64,000 nt of DNA from Glycomyces terrestris (GCF_003933745.1 NZ_RSEB01000001.1:682001-746000); one strand, 5' to 3'. Positions 1 to 7,430 are shown, numbered from the stretch's first letter. A program made the numbers and translations. The notes: generated from the sequence alone by a model not told the origin.

Positions 1-1274
1 GGGCGCTCGCGAAGGCGTTCGGCGTTTCTTCCGACGAGCTGCTGGGCGCGGAGCCGCCGAACCGGCGGGTGGCGCTGGAGATCGAGCTGGAGCGGGCGCA
101 GCGCAGCGGGCAGTACCGGTCGCTCGGGCTGCCGTCGGTGAAGCCGTCGAGCCGCATCCCGACCGAGGCGCTCGAGGCCCTGGTGGGCCTGCACCGGGAG
201 GTGGACCGCCAGATCAACCTGCACACGGCGACGCCGGAGGAGGCGCGGCGCGCGAACACGGAGCTGCGGCGGCGGATGCGCGACAAGGACAACTACTTCG
301 CGGACATCGAGGCCGAGGCCCGCACCCTGCTGGGGAAGGTCGACTACGCGGGCGGGCCGCTCTCGCAGCACCAGATCGCGGACCTGGCCGCGCACCTGCG
401 GTTCACGCTGCACCACGTCGACGACCTGCCGCACTCGACCCGCTCGGTGACGGACCTGAAGCACCGCCGGATCTACCTGACGCAGGTCGGCACCGGCTCG
501 CACGACCCGCGCACGGTCCTGCTCCAGGCGCTGGCGAGCTACGTGCTCCAGCACGAGGTGCCGCGCACGTACCTGGAGTTCCTGGGGCAGCGGGTGTCCA
601 CGAACTACCTCGCGGCGGCGCTGCTCATCCCCGAGTCGAGCGCGGTGGCGTTCCTGCGGGGCGCGATGCAGGACAAGGAGATCGCGGTCGAGGACCTGCG
701 CGACAACTTCGCGGTCTCGTACGAGGCGGCGGCGCACCGGTTCACGAACCTGGCGACGCACCACCTCGGGATCCGCACGCACTTCCAGAAGGTGCACAAG
801 TCGGGGGTGATCTTCAAGGCGTACGAGAACGACGACGTGGCGTTCCCGGCGGACCCGACGGGCGCGATCGAGGGGCAGCCGATCTGCCGCTACTGGACGA
901 GCCGGCAGGTGTTCGACGTGCCGGACAAGTTCAACGCGTTCAACCAGTACACGGACACGGCGACGGGCACGTACTGGTGCACGGCCCGCACCGAGCGCAG
1001 CGCCGACGGCCTGTTCTCGCTCTCGATCGGGGTGCCGTACGAGTCGGCGAAGTGGTTCCGCGGCAAGGAGACCAAGGCCCGCTCGGTGTCCCGCTGCCCC
1101 GAACCGGACTGCTGCCGCAACCCGCCGCGGGAGCTCTCGCGCGCCTGGGCCGGCAAGGTCTGGCCCACCGCCCGCGCCGCGAGCTCCCAGCTCGCGGCGA
1201 TGCCCCTGGGCTCCTTCCCCGGCGTCGACGAGACCGAGGTCTACCAGTTCCTGGAACGCCACTCGAGGCGCTGA
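1..1274 (+). CDS. RamB/ScfR-like short-chain fatty acyl transcriptional regulator (5' truncated)
   Basis: The frame is open from base 3, so the start lies left of the window. A GTG at 69 is internal, not the true start. The first visible residues (ALAKAFGVSSDELLG) are the end of an XRE-type helix-turn-helix. Then comes the long C-terminal part typical of the RamB/ScfR family: an IrrE/DUF955-like segment followed by a DUF2083-like region with an invariant-looking CPEPDCCRNPP motif near the end. 423 residues are visible of a usual total near 470. RamB controls acetate and glyoxylate genes in Corynebacterium and Mycobacterium; a role at the pta/ackA/phosphoketolase genes of this window is inference. 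The 3' end is covered by a 35-bp tandem duplication. Confidence 0.85.
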   Translation, partial: ALAKAFGVSSDELLGAEPPNRRVALEIELERAQRSGQYRSLGLPSVKPSSRIPTEALEALVGLHREVDRQINLHTATPEEARRANTELRRRMRDKDNYFADIEAEARTLLGKVDYAGGPLSQHQIADLAAHLRFTLHHVDDLPHSTRSVTDLKHRRIYLTQVGTGSHDPRTVLLQALASYVLQHEVPRTYLEFLGQRVSTNYLAAALLIPESSAVAFLRGAMQDKEIAVEDLRDNFAVSYEAAAHRFTNLATHHLGIRTHFQKVHKSGVIFKAYENDDVAFPADPTGAIEGQPICRYWTSRQVFDVPDKFNAFNQYTDTATGTYWCTARTERSADGLFSLSIGVPYESAKWFRGKETKARSVSRCPEPDCCRNPPRELSRAWAGKVWPTARAASSQLAAMPLGSFPGVDETEVYQFLERHSRR

Positions 1275-1317
1275 CGATCCGCTTCCCGGAACGCCACTCG
1301 AGGCGCTAACGATCCGC
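1248..1317 (+). repeat. 35-bp direct tandem duplication across a gene's stop codon
   Basis: Bases 1248-1282 and 1283-1317 are the same 35-mer with two mismatches (1252/1287 and 1273/1308). The first copy encodes the last residues of the RamB-like regulator and its TGA (1272-1274). The second copy has TAA at the corresponding place. Because 35 is not a multiple of three, the second copy lies outside the reading frame of the first. It looks like a recent slip-strand duplication. Confidence 0.9.
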
Positions 1318-1448
1318 CGGACCCGGCTTACGACCCCCGTCCGCACCGTCGTACCCCCGCGCCATTGTTGAACCAGGGGACCTCGCATTCCCCTCCGACC
1401 GACGTGCCCGCGAACCGCCGCCGGCCGCCCCGCCGACACCCCGCAGGC

Positions 1449-1476
1449 ACTGTCGGACCCCCGAGGCAGGGTTGAG
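1449..1476 (+). repeat. Dispersed intergenic repeat, copy C (core only)
   Basis: The sequence CTGTCGGACCC, six bases, then a GAGG/AGGG run matches the core of the two longer copies at 6541-6630 and 26060-26157, which lie on the opposite strand. Outside about 28 bp the similarity fades. Confidence 0.45.
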
Positions 1477-1650
1477 ACCGGGGGCCCATCGATGTCCGAT
1501 TTGCCGGGACCCTCCGTTCACGTTTCGCGTCACCAGCCCCTGCCCGCGGCTGCACGCTCGTGCACGTTCCGCCCCGGTTTCGCGCCGGGCGCGTCACGCG
1601 CCGCACCCGGCACACCGCACACCGCGGTCGGCCGGGACCGCGAAGCATCG

Positions 1651-1663
1651 AAGTCTTTGCAAT
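1651..1663 (+). promoter_or_regulatory. RamB-like box upstream of the hydrolase
   Basis: AAGTCTTTGCAAT matches about 10 of 13 positions of the corynebacterial RamB site as I remember it (AA/GAACTTTGCAAA). It sits two bases before the ATG at 1665, next to the gene for the RamB-like regulator. A single short match is weak evidence. Confidence 0.3.
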
Positions 1664-1664
1664 C

Positions 1665-2513
1665 ATGAGCGCCATGACACCGACGTTTGTCCTCATCCAC
1701 GGCTCCAACGCCAACTCCTTCTCCTGGGCCCCGCTCCAGCGCGAGCTCGCGCTCCTCGGGCACCGCTCGCTCGCGGTCGACCTGCCGGGCCACGGCTTCG
1801 CCGCGGGCATCCCGGCGGCGTACCAGACCCAGGACGCGGCGGAGCTGGCCGTGGCGCCGTCGCACCTCGACGGCGTCGGCCTCCAGGCGAACGTCGACCA
1901 CCTCATCGCGATCCTGGAGCGCGCCAGGGAGAACGGGCCGGTCATCGCCGTGGCCCACAGCCGCGGCGGCGTCACCCTCACCGCCGTCGCCAACCGCCGT
2001 CCCGACCTCTTCGACCGCCTCGTCTACGCCTCCGCCTGGTGCTGCGTCGAGCACACGCCCCTCGAGTACGTCGCCCGCCCCGAGAACGCCGGCAGCGTCC
2101 TCGACCAGGTCTTCGGCGTGGCCGCCGCGAACCCGGCCCGCCTCGGCGCGGTCCGCATGAACTGGCGCACCGCCGACCCCGCGCTCCTCAACGCCCTCAA
2201 GGAGTCGATGCTCGCCGACGGCACCGACGACGAGTTCCGCGTCTTCCTGAGCACCCTCACCCCTGACGAGAGCCTCGACGCCGGCGGCCCCGAGGACCGC
2301 GCGAACGCCGACACCTGGGGCCGCATCCCGCGCAGCTACGTGCGCCTCACGAAGGACACCTCGATCCCCATTGAGCTCCAGGACCTCTTCATCAAGGAGG
2401 CCGACGCCCTCACCCCCGGCAACCCGTTCGACGTCCACACCCTCGAATCCAGCCACGTCGGCATCCTCGTGCACCCCGAGCGCTTCGCCGCCGTCCTCGC
2501 GGGCCTCGCCTAG
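1665..2513 (+). CDS. Alpha/beta-fold hydrolase
   Basis: A 282-residue protein if ATG 1665 is used (279 from ATG 1674); neither has a good Shine-Dalgarno sequence. It starts with the first strand and oxyanion region FVLIHGSNAN and has a nucleophile elbow AVAHSRGG, with Ser in the G/H-x-S-x-G position, near residue 90. A late LESSHVGIL carries the probable catalytic His. This layout matches the EstC/salicylate-esterase-like branch of alpha/beta hydrolases; the substrate cannot be read from sequence. No signal peptide is seen, so it is probably cytoplasmic. It follows the RamB-like gene after 390 bp and is probably its own transcription unit. Confidence 0.85.
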   Translation: MSAMTPTFVLIHGSNANSFSWAPLQRELALLGHRSLAVDLPGHGFAAGIPAAYQTQDAAELAVAPSHLDGVGLQANVDHLIAILERARENGPVIAVAHSRGGVTLTAVANRRPDLFDRLVYASAWCCVEHTPLEYVARPENAGSVLDQVFGVAAANPARLGAVRMNWRTADPALLNALKESMLADGTDDEFRVFLSTLTPDESLDAGGPEDRANADTWGRIPRSYVRLTKDTSIPIELQDLFIKEADALTPGNPFDVHTLESSHVGILVHPERFAAVLAGLA

Positions 2514-2526
2514 CGCCCGCAGCCCT

Positions 2527-2593
2527 GTCACGAGGCCCCGTCGCGAAGGCCCCGTCGCGAGGCCCCGTCGCGAAGGCCCCGTCGCGAGGCCCT
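2527..2593 (+). repeat. Short tandem repeat, 27-bp period (2.5 copies)
   Basis: Alternating 13- and 14-mers (GTCGCGAGGCCCC and GTCGCGAAGGCCCC) begin at 2527, 2540, 2554, 2567 and 2581. Together they form a 27-bp unit repeated two and a half times, just after the hydrolase stop codon. Each unit is partly self-complementary (GGCC). Confidence 0.85.
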
Positions 2594-2772
2594 GACGCTG
2601 GCACACCGCGTGCCAACTTTCCGGCCGGTCCGGCGCCGCAAAGGCCGCCGAACCGGCCGTTAAGTCTTCATAGGACTCCGGAGTCCCAGGTCAGCGCCGT
2701 GCCGTGGACCCATCGTCAGGGCGTCGCGACTCCATACTGAGGCGGCGATCCACCCTTCCCCAAGGAGTGCCC

Positions 2773-3399
2773 ATGCGCCTCACCCTCCGAAGACTCCTCA
2801 CCGCGGCGGCGGTCCTGCTCGCCGCCGCGGCCCTCACGCTCGTCCCCGCCGCACCGGCGCAGGCCAAGTTCGGCCTGCTCTTCGTCTGCGACGAGGACCC
2901 CGACACCGGCCTGCTGTACAACTGCCACTGGGTCCCGGTCCCCGAACTCGGTCCGAAGTGGCCGCCGGACGGCTGCCCCGAATGCGGCGTCCTCATCGAC
3001 TTCTGGAAGTTCGACATCGACCCGGTCGCCCACGAGAAGTTCAACGACCTCCTCCGGCAGGGCGTGGACGCCCTCGCCCGGTCCCACCTCACCGACGACG
3101 CGAAGCTCGCCGACCAGCTCCGCGCGGACGCCCTCGCGCACTTCCGCGACGCCGCCGCGGCAGTCGAGAAGTACCCGATCGCGTTGTCGCACAGCGGTTT
3201 GTGGGACGACAAGAACCAGAAGCCCGTCCCGGACCCCAGCCCGCAGCCGTGGATCGCCGACGCCGGAGCGGAGCTCGCCGCCGGCATCGGCATCCTCCAA
3301 GCGGACCTGTGGGACCCCCAGCCCGACCCGCCCGGCGACGCCGCCATGCGGCACTTCGACAAGGCGTACCAGCACCTCTCCGACCTCGCGGCGCAATGA
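2773..3399 (+). CDS. Secreted CxxC protein of unknown function, first of a tandem pair
   Basis: ATG 2773 has a good ribosome site (AAGGAG at 2762-2767). The 208-residue product begins with a signal peptide (MRLTLRRLL, a long Ala/Leu stretch, cleavage after APAQA). The mature protein has four cysteines near its start, the last two as CPEC after a WPP motif. A helical region follows with LTDDAKLADQLRA and a late DPQPDPPGDAAM. I recognise no characterised family. The next gene is a clear paralogue with the same order of landmarks, so the two probably form two structural disulphides each and act outside the cell. The stop TGA overlaps a possible upstream ATG of the next gene. Confidence 0.8.
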   Translation: MRLTLRRLLTAAAVLLAAAALTLVPAAPAQAKFGLLFVCDEDPDTGLLYNCHWVPVPELGPKWPPDGCPECGVLIDFWKFDIDPVAHEKFNDLLRQGVDALARSHLTDDAKLADQLRADALAHFRDAAAAVEKYPIALSHSGLWDDKNQKPVPDPSPQPWIADAGAELAAGIGILQADLWDPQPDPPGDAAMRHFDKAYQHLSDLAAQ

Positions 3400-3413
3400 T
3401 GGAGGCCACGACC

Positions 3414-4049
3414 ATGAAGCACCCTGTCCGATACGCCAAGACGCTCGTCGCGGCCCTCGTCCTCGCCCTCTCGGCGGTCTTCCTCGTCCAGGCGCCGGCC
3501 CAGGCCGGCGGCGGGACCTTCACCTACTGCTTCTGGGTCCAGGACGACAAGGGCGTCTGGCAGCAGGTCTGCCCGACGATCGAGGTCCCGGTCGCGGGAC
3601 CGCGCTACTGGTGGCCCCCGGAGTGCTGGGTGTGCCTGCCGCTCTTCCGCTTCGAGGACCACGCCGTGAACCCGGCCGACCGCGCGGACTTCTACGGGCA
3701 GCTCGGGCAGGGCCAAGTCCTCCTCGCCCAGGCGGGCCTCACGAAGGACGAGAAGCTCGCCGACCGGCTCCGGGCCGAGGCCGCCGACGCGTTCTACGCG
3801 GCCGCGAAGCTCATCGGCAAGGGCGGCGAGGTCACGTTCAAGGAGTTCGCCTGGATCGACCCGGAGAGCGGCAAGCTCTACGGCAGTCCGCTGCCCGAGC
3901 CGCCGACGATCGCCGCGAAGGCGATGGCGGAGGGCCTGCGGTACATGCAGCAAGCGGCCCTCGATCCGCAGCCCGTCCCCTGGATCGAAGCGGCCATGAA
4001 GGAGTTCGAGCACGCGAACACCGTGCTCACCGAGTTCGCGGCCACCTGA
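3414..4049 (+). CDS. Secreted CxxC protein of unknown function, second of a tandem pair
   Basis: ATG 3414 is chosen because GGAGG lies at 3401-3405; ATGs at 3396 and 3399 lack spacing for it. The 211-residue product has a signal peptide (VLALSAVFLVQAPAQA) and then four Cys, the last two as CWVC after WPPE. Further shared landmarks with the preceding gene are LTKDEKLADRLRAEA and DPQPVPWIEAAM plus a closing F-x-x-A-x-x-x-L-x-x-FAA helix. The genes are 14 bp apart and co-transcribed, with a 12-bp perfect hairpin downstream. Function is unknown; a secreted or surface-associated pair with conserved disulphides is the most that can be said. Confidence 0.8.
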   Translation: MKHPVRYAKTLVAALVLALSAVFLVQAPAQAGGGTFTYCFWVQDDKGVWQQVCPTIEVPVAGPRYWWPPECWVCLPLFRFEDHAVNPADRADFYGQLGQGQVLLAQAGLTKDEKLADRLRAEAADAFYAAAKLIGKGGEVTFKEFAWIDPESGKLYGSPLPEPPTIAAKAMAEGLRYMQQAALDPQPVPWIEAAMKEFEHANTVLTEFAAT

Positions 4050-4125
4050 CCCGGCCCCGACCCGCCGCGGGCCGGCCCCGACCTGCCCGCGGCACCGGCG
4101 GTCCCCTGCGCCTCGGGGACCGCGG

Positions 4126-4157
4126 CCGGGCCGGGGGCATCGACACCCCCGGCCCGG
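4126..4157 (+). terminator. Hairpin terminator after the secreted-protein pair
   Basis: Perfect 12-bp stem (4126-4137 with 4146-4157) and an 8-nt loop, with no T-run. A smaller 6-bp hairpin lies just before it (4101-4120). Confidence 0.65.
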
Positions 4158-4279
4158 TCTCGATCCCAGTCGCGCCGACCGGTTCGCACCCGCGCCGAAT
4201 CGGAATCGGTAGACGATCACACATCCAATGTGGCTCCGCAGCCATTCATCCGCTCCGCGATCCGCGGTTGACTGAAGGC

Positions 4280-5140
4280 ATGAGCGAACACATTGCGAAC
4301 GACACCATCCTCGTCACCGGCGCCACCGGCAAAGTCGGCCGCCGCCTGGTCGAGATCCTGCGCGACGCGGGCCGGGAGGTCCGGGCGGTCTCCCGCAGCA
4401 CCGAGATCCCCTTCGACTGGACCGACAGCTCCACTTGGGACAAGGCGCTGGAGGGCGTCACCGCCGTCTACATCATCGCGCCGGACCACCCGTTCCCCGC
4501 CGAGGAGTTCGCCGCGGCCGCCGCGAAGGCGGGCGTGCGGCGACTGGTCGCCCAGTCGGGCCGCCGCGTCCAGGACCTCGCCGCAGCGGCCGGGGTCGGG
4601 CCCGAGGCGATCGGCATGTACGCCGCCCAGGCCGCGGTGCAGGGTTCCGGCATCGAGTGGACCGTCTTGCAGCCCAACAACTTCAATGAGAACTTCAGCG
4701 AAGGCGACTACCTGCCGGGCATCCTGGCCGGCGAGATCGCGCTGCCGCTCGCCGACACCACTGAGCCGCTGATCGCCGTCGCCGACATTGCGGCCGTCGC
4801 GGCGGCCGTGCTCACCGAGGACGGCCACCACGGCCAGGTCTACGAGCTCACCGGCCCCGAGTCGCTGACGATGGGCGAGGCCGCCGCGGCCATCGCCGCC
4901 GCGTCCGGGAAGACCGTCGTCTACCGGGCCGAGACCCCGGAGGAGCACGACGCCGCGCTGCGCGCCGCCCAGCTGCCCGAGGAGCTCGTCGGGTTCCTGA
5001 ACCTCATGTACCAGTTCATGCGCGAGGGCAACATGTCCCCGACCACCGACAACGTCGAGCGCATCCTCGGCCGCGCCCCGATCGCGTTCGCCGACTGGGC
5101 ATTCGACGCCGCGAAGGCGGGCGCCTGGACGCAGGCGTAG
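4280..5140 (+). CDS. NmrA-like NAD(P)-binding reductase/epimerase-family protein
   Basis: A 286-residue protein from ATG 4280. The N-terminus has the Rossmann signature ILVTGATGKVGRRL (GxxGxxG, about residues 10-22), followed by a short atypical-SDR fold with VLQPNNFNENF in the substrate-side loop and no Tyr-x-x-x-Lys catalytic pair. This is the NmrA/QOR2-type layout: either a quinone or flavin-type reductase, or a redox-sensing NADP binder. It is monocistronic, between a hairpin on its left and a shared convergent terminator on its right. Confidence 0.85.
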   Translation: MSEHIANDTILVTGATGKVGRRLVEILRDAGREVRAVSRSTEIPFDWTDSSTWDKALEGVTAVYIIAPDHPFPAEEFAAAAAKAGVRRLVAQSGRRVQDLAAAAGVGPEAIGMYAAQAAVQGSGIEWTVLQPNNFNENFSEGDYLPGILAGEIALPLADTTEPLIAVADIAAVAAAVLTEDGHHGQVYELTGPESLTMGEAAAAIAAASGKTVVYRAETPEEHDAALRAAQLPEELVGFLNLMYQFMREGNMSPTTDNVERILGRAPIAFADWAFDAAKAGAWTQA

Positions 5141-5204
5141 GGCTCGGGCCGGCACAGGTGCCGGCGCGCGGTCTTGAGACGCGCGAGCGGTCTAGAAACG
5201 CGAG

Positions 5205-5240
5205 AGCGGGCGTCGGGGCGAGGCCCCGACGCCCGCTTTC
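5205..5240. terminator. Bidirectional terminator between convergent genes
   Basis: Perfect 15-bp stem (5205-5219 with 5223-5237), loop GAG, then TTTC on the + strand. It separates the NmrA-like gene (+) from the LppU-like gene (-). Confidence 0.85.
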
Positions 5241-5258
5241 AGTCGCAGGTCGCGCCGA

Positions 5259-6302
5259 TCAGTTGTCGCTGCTGCAATAGGCCAGGTAGACCTGCGGCAG
5301 GATCGCGTCGCCGCCGGTGACCGGGGTGGCGTAGTAGTCCGAGTTCGGGCAGCCGTCCAGGGCGGTCTGGTAGTCGAACTCGAGCTCGTCGATCGGCGGG
5401 TCGTAGGTCTCGATCGCGTCGACCACGTACAGCGCCAAGGAGTTCGAGCAGTCGAAGGTGCGCAGGGTGGAGCCGTCGGTGCAGTCGCCGACGTCGGGCG
5501 TGACCGGGCGGCCGCCTTCGGCGTCCTCCTTGTCGATCGCCTCGATGCAGTAGAGGTAGTCGACCGGGCCGCCGATGCCTTCGATGGACTCGGTGTAGAT
5601 GACCTGGTAGTTCAGCCAGAGCTCGCCCGGGGTCCAGCCCAGGTACTCCGATCCGCAGACCGTCGAGACGACCGAGACGTCCTCCAGGTCGCCCATGATG
5701 GTGACCGCGGCGCCCGAGTCGTCGGAGACCTTGGTGATGGTCCAGAACGCGGTCGGGTCGTCGCAGGGCACGACGAGGTCCTCGACGTTGACGACCGAGT
5801 CGGTGAGGCAGTCCCCGACCTCGGCCGCCTCGGCCTGCTCCGCGGCCTCTTCGGAGAGGGTGGAGGTGTCGGTGGTGTCGGTGGCGGCGTCGGTGACCGG
5901 GTCGTTCGCGGAGTCGTTCGAGTCGGAGCCGTTGGCCAGGACCCTGACCACGACGATGATGATGCCGATGACCAGCGCGCCGACACCGCCGAGGATCTTG
6001 GCGAGCAGGCCGTTGCCACCGCCGCCGGAGGGCGGCGGGATCGGCGGTGCGCCGTAGGGGGCCCCGGGCGGGGGCGGGAAGCCGGGCTGCTGCGGCTGGC
6101 CGTATGCGCCGGTCTGGGGCGGGATGCTGCCGTCACCGGGCGGCGGACCGTACGCCCCGGGCTGCGGCGGGACGCTGTAGCCGCCGGGCTGGCCGGGCGC
6201 GCCGAACCCGGGCTGGGCCGGCTGGCCGAACGGCGGCTGCGACGGCTGACCGGGGGCGGGCGCCTGATTCGGGTCGTACGGGTTGGGCGGAGGATAGGTC
6301 AC
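5259..6302 (-). CDS. Membrane-anchored LppU-like protein with Pro-rich N-terminus
   Basis: GTG 6302 is preceded by GGAG (6310-6313), giving 347 residues. The first ~110 residues are Pro/Gly/Gln/Tyr-rich (PPPNPYDPNQ and similar, disordered). One membrane helix follows (ALVIGIIIVVVRVLA), then an acidic Asp/Thr linker. The outer part has two related modules, each opening with VGDC (VGDCLTDS and VGDCTDGS) and each with four Cys. That is the LppU/SCO3897-like pattern of actinobacterial envelope proteins, here duplicated. Molecular function is unknown; topology predicts cytoplasmic N-terminus and extracytoplasmic C-terminus. It is monocistronic. Confidence 0.75.
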   Translation of the reverse strand: MTYPPPNPYDPNQAPAPGQPSQPPFGQPAQPGFGAPGQPGGYSVPPQPGAYGPPPGDGSIPPQTGAYGQPQQPGFPPPPGAPYGAPPIPPPSGGGGNGLLAKILGGVGALVIGIIIVVVRVLANGSDSNDSANDPVTDAATDTTDTSTLSEEAAEQAEAAEVGDCLTDSVVNVEDLVVPCDDPTAFWTITKVSDDSGAAVTIMGDLEDVSVVSTVCGSEYLGWTPGELWLNYQVIYTESIEGIGGPVDYLYCIEAIDKEDAEGGRPVTPDVGDCTDGSTLRTFDCSNSLALYVVDAIETYDPPIDELEFDYQTALDGCPNSDYYATPVTGGDAILPQVYLAYCSSDN

Positions 6303-6449
6303 TGGTTTTCTCCGAAGGACGGGGCGAGGGGCGGGGCGGGTGTGCGCTTGGGATCTTATTGGCCCCTCGCAAGTGGTCCGCAACACGACCGACTCGAACG
6401 GCCTCCCCACCTGCGCCCGCTCGATCCGGCCCAGTCCGGACCGGGTGGG

Positions 6450-6530
6450 TCCGGTTCGGCTTGGCGTGGCTCAGCCCGGTCCGGCTTGGCCCGGTCGGCT
6501 TGGCCCGGCTTGACCCGGCCGGCTCGGTTC
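6450..6530. repeat. Degenerate CGGCTTGGCCCGG tandem repeats
   Basis: The tract contains at least five imperfect units of about 12-14 bp (CGGCTTGGCGTGG, CGGCTTGGCCCGG twice, CGGCTTGACCCGG, CGGCTCGG). Confidence 0.7.
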
Positions 6531-6540
6531 GGCTACCTAC

Positions 6541-6630
6541 CTACCCCACCCACCCGGGAGTCTGCCGCGATCCTCGCTCGCGGGTCCGACAGAAACCGCA
6601 CCCGCGAGCGCCCGCGTCACCCGAAAGAGG
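6541..6630 (-). repeat. Dispersed intergenic repeat, copy A
   Basis: On the minus strand the order is TTCGGGTGAC, about 30 variable bases, CTGTCGGACCCG, GAGGATCG, then CCCGGGTGGGTGGGG. The same blocks in the same order and spacing occur at 26060-26157. Both copies follow the stop codon of a minus-strand gene. Confidence 0.7.
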
Positions 6631-6634
6631 ACTC

Positions 6635-7351
6635 TTATGCCTGCCGACCCGCGGCCAGCTCCGGGTAGAGCACGCTCGGGTCGGCGTGCAGGATCGCCTT
6701 GAGCTCCAGCGAGACCTGGTCGGCGAGGACCTCCAGCGCGCCCGACTCGATGCCGTCCAGTCCCGCCCGCGCGATGTCGGCGGGGTCGGCCTTCTCGGCC
6801 GGGATGTCCTTGAGCATGTCGGTGTCGATGCCGCCGACGTGCAGCCCGGTCACCTGCGTCCCCTGCGCCGCGAGTTCGAGCCGCGCCCCGTTGGTGAGGC
6901 TCCACGACGCGGCCTTGGCCGCGGAGTACGCGTGGCCCATCCCCGCCGAGCGCCACGACAGCACCGACAGGATGTTCAGGATCGCGCCGCCGCCGTTGGC
7001 GCCGAGCACGGGTGCAAAGGCGCGCACCATGTTCAAGGTCCCGAAGAAGTTGGTCTCCATCTCGCGCCGGATGGCGTCCTCGGAGCCGTCGACGAGGTTC
7101 ACGAAGGTCGCGATGCCGGCGTTGTTGACGAGGAGGGTCGCGTCGGAGGCGGTCTTCGCGGCCGCCGCGACCGACGCCGGGTCGGTGATGTCGAGCTGCA
7201 CGGGCTCGACCCCGGGCAGGTCGACCGTCTCGATCCGGCGCGCGCCGGCATAGACCTTGGCCGCGCCGCGTTCTAGGAGTTGCCGCGCGAAATGGCGGCC
7301 CAGGCCGCGGTTGGCGCCGGTGACGATTGCGATTGATCCTTGGATTTCCAT
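6635..7351 (-). CDS. SDR-family oxidoreductase
   Basis: A 238-residue classical short-chain dehydrogenase. It has the cofactor motif TGANRGLG (about residues 11-18), LVNNAG, and a catalytic Ser-Tyr-Lys set in ILSVLSW...HAYSAAKAA. Substrate is unknown. It is divergent from a MerR-family gene 79 bp away and its promoter is an elongated MerR-type one: TTGCCC and TAGCTT with a 20-bp spacer filled by a near-perfect palindrome. Control by that MerR protein is therefore likely. The ATG is only seven bases past the -10 element, so a leaderless or very short leader mRNA is likely. Confidence 0.9.
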   Translation of the reverse strand: MEIQGSIAIVTGANRGLGRHFARQLLERGAAKVYAGARRIETVDLPGVEPVQLDITDPASVAAAAKTASDATLLVNNAGIATFVNLVDGSEDAIRREMETNFFGTLNMVRAFAPVLGANGGGAILNILSVLSWRSAGMGHAYSAAKAASWSLTNGARLELAAQGTQVTGLHVGGIDTDMLKDIPAEKADPADIARAGLDGIESGALEVLADQVSLELKAILHADPSVLYPELAAGRQA

Positions 7352-7358
7352 GTGGTCG

Positions 7359-7390
7359 AAGCTAAGACCTCACGCCGGCGTCAGGGGCAA
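7359..7390 (-). promoter_or_regulatory. MerR-type promoter/operator of the SDR gene
   Basis: Minus strand: -35 TTGCCC (7390-7385), -10 TAGCTT (7364-7359), spacer 20 bp. The spacer region contains CCTCACGCCGGCGTCAGG (7368-7385), an 18-bp palindrome with one mismatched pair. The overlong spacer with central dyad is the hallmark of MerR-activated promoters. Confidence 0.75.
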
Positions 7391-7430
7391 GCGAGCGTGG
7401 CTGACGCCACACGAATCGAGGAGGACGCGG

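Larger units (their letters stand above)
1318..1664. other. 347-bp intergenic region
   Basis: No convincing gene is seen here. It holds a third, core-only copy of the dispersed intergenic repeat (TGTCGGACCC at 1450-1459, followed by GAGGCAGGGTTGAGAC) and, next to the hydrolase start, a RamB-like CTTTGCAA element. Long frames that cross it have no start-site support. Confidence 0.5.
6303..6634. other. 332-bp intergenic region with repeats
   Basis: It lies between the SDR stop and the LppU-like start, both on the minus strand. It holds a degenerate GGCTTGGCCCGG repeat tract (about 6450-6530) and the long copy A of the dispersed intergenic repeat (6541-6630). No gene is supported. Confidence 0.55.

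Noticed and set aside
6438..6556. 10-bp complementary arms (CCGGGTGGGT and ACCCACCCGG) flanking the repeat tract
   Set aside because: Separated by about 100 nt and G/C-only, so expected by chance in this composition.
6600..6630. c-di-AMP (ydaO) riboswitch suggested by TTCGGGTGAC in the dispersed repeat
   Set aside because: Only a short match; the required paired elements and pseudoknot are not seen, and the element lies after gene ends rather than in 5' leaders of resuscitation or transport genes.
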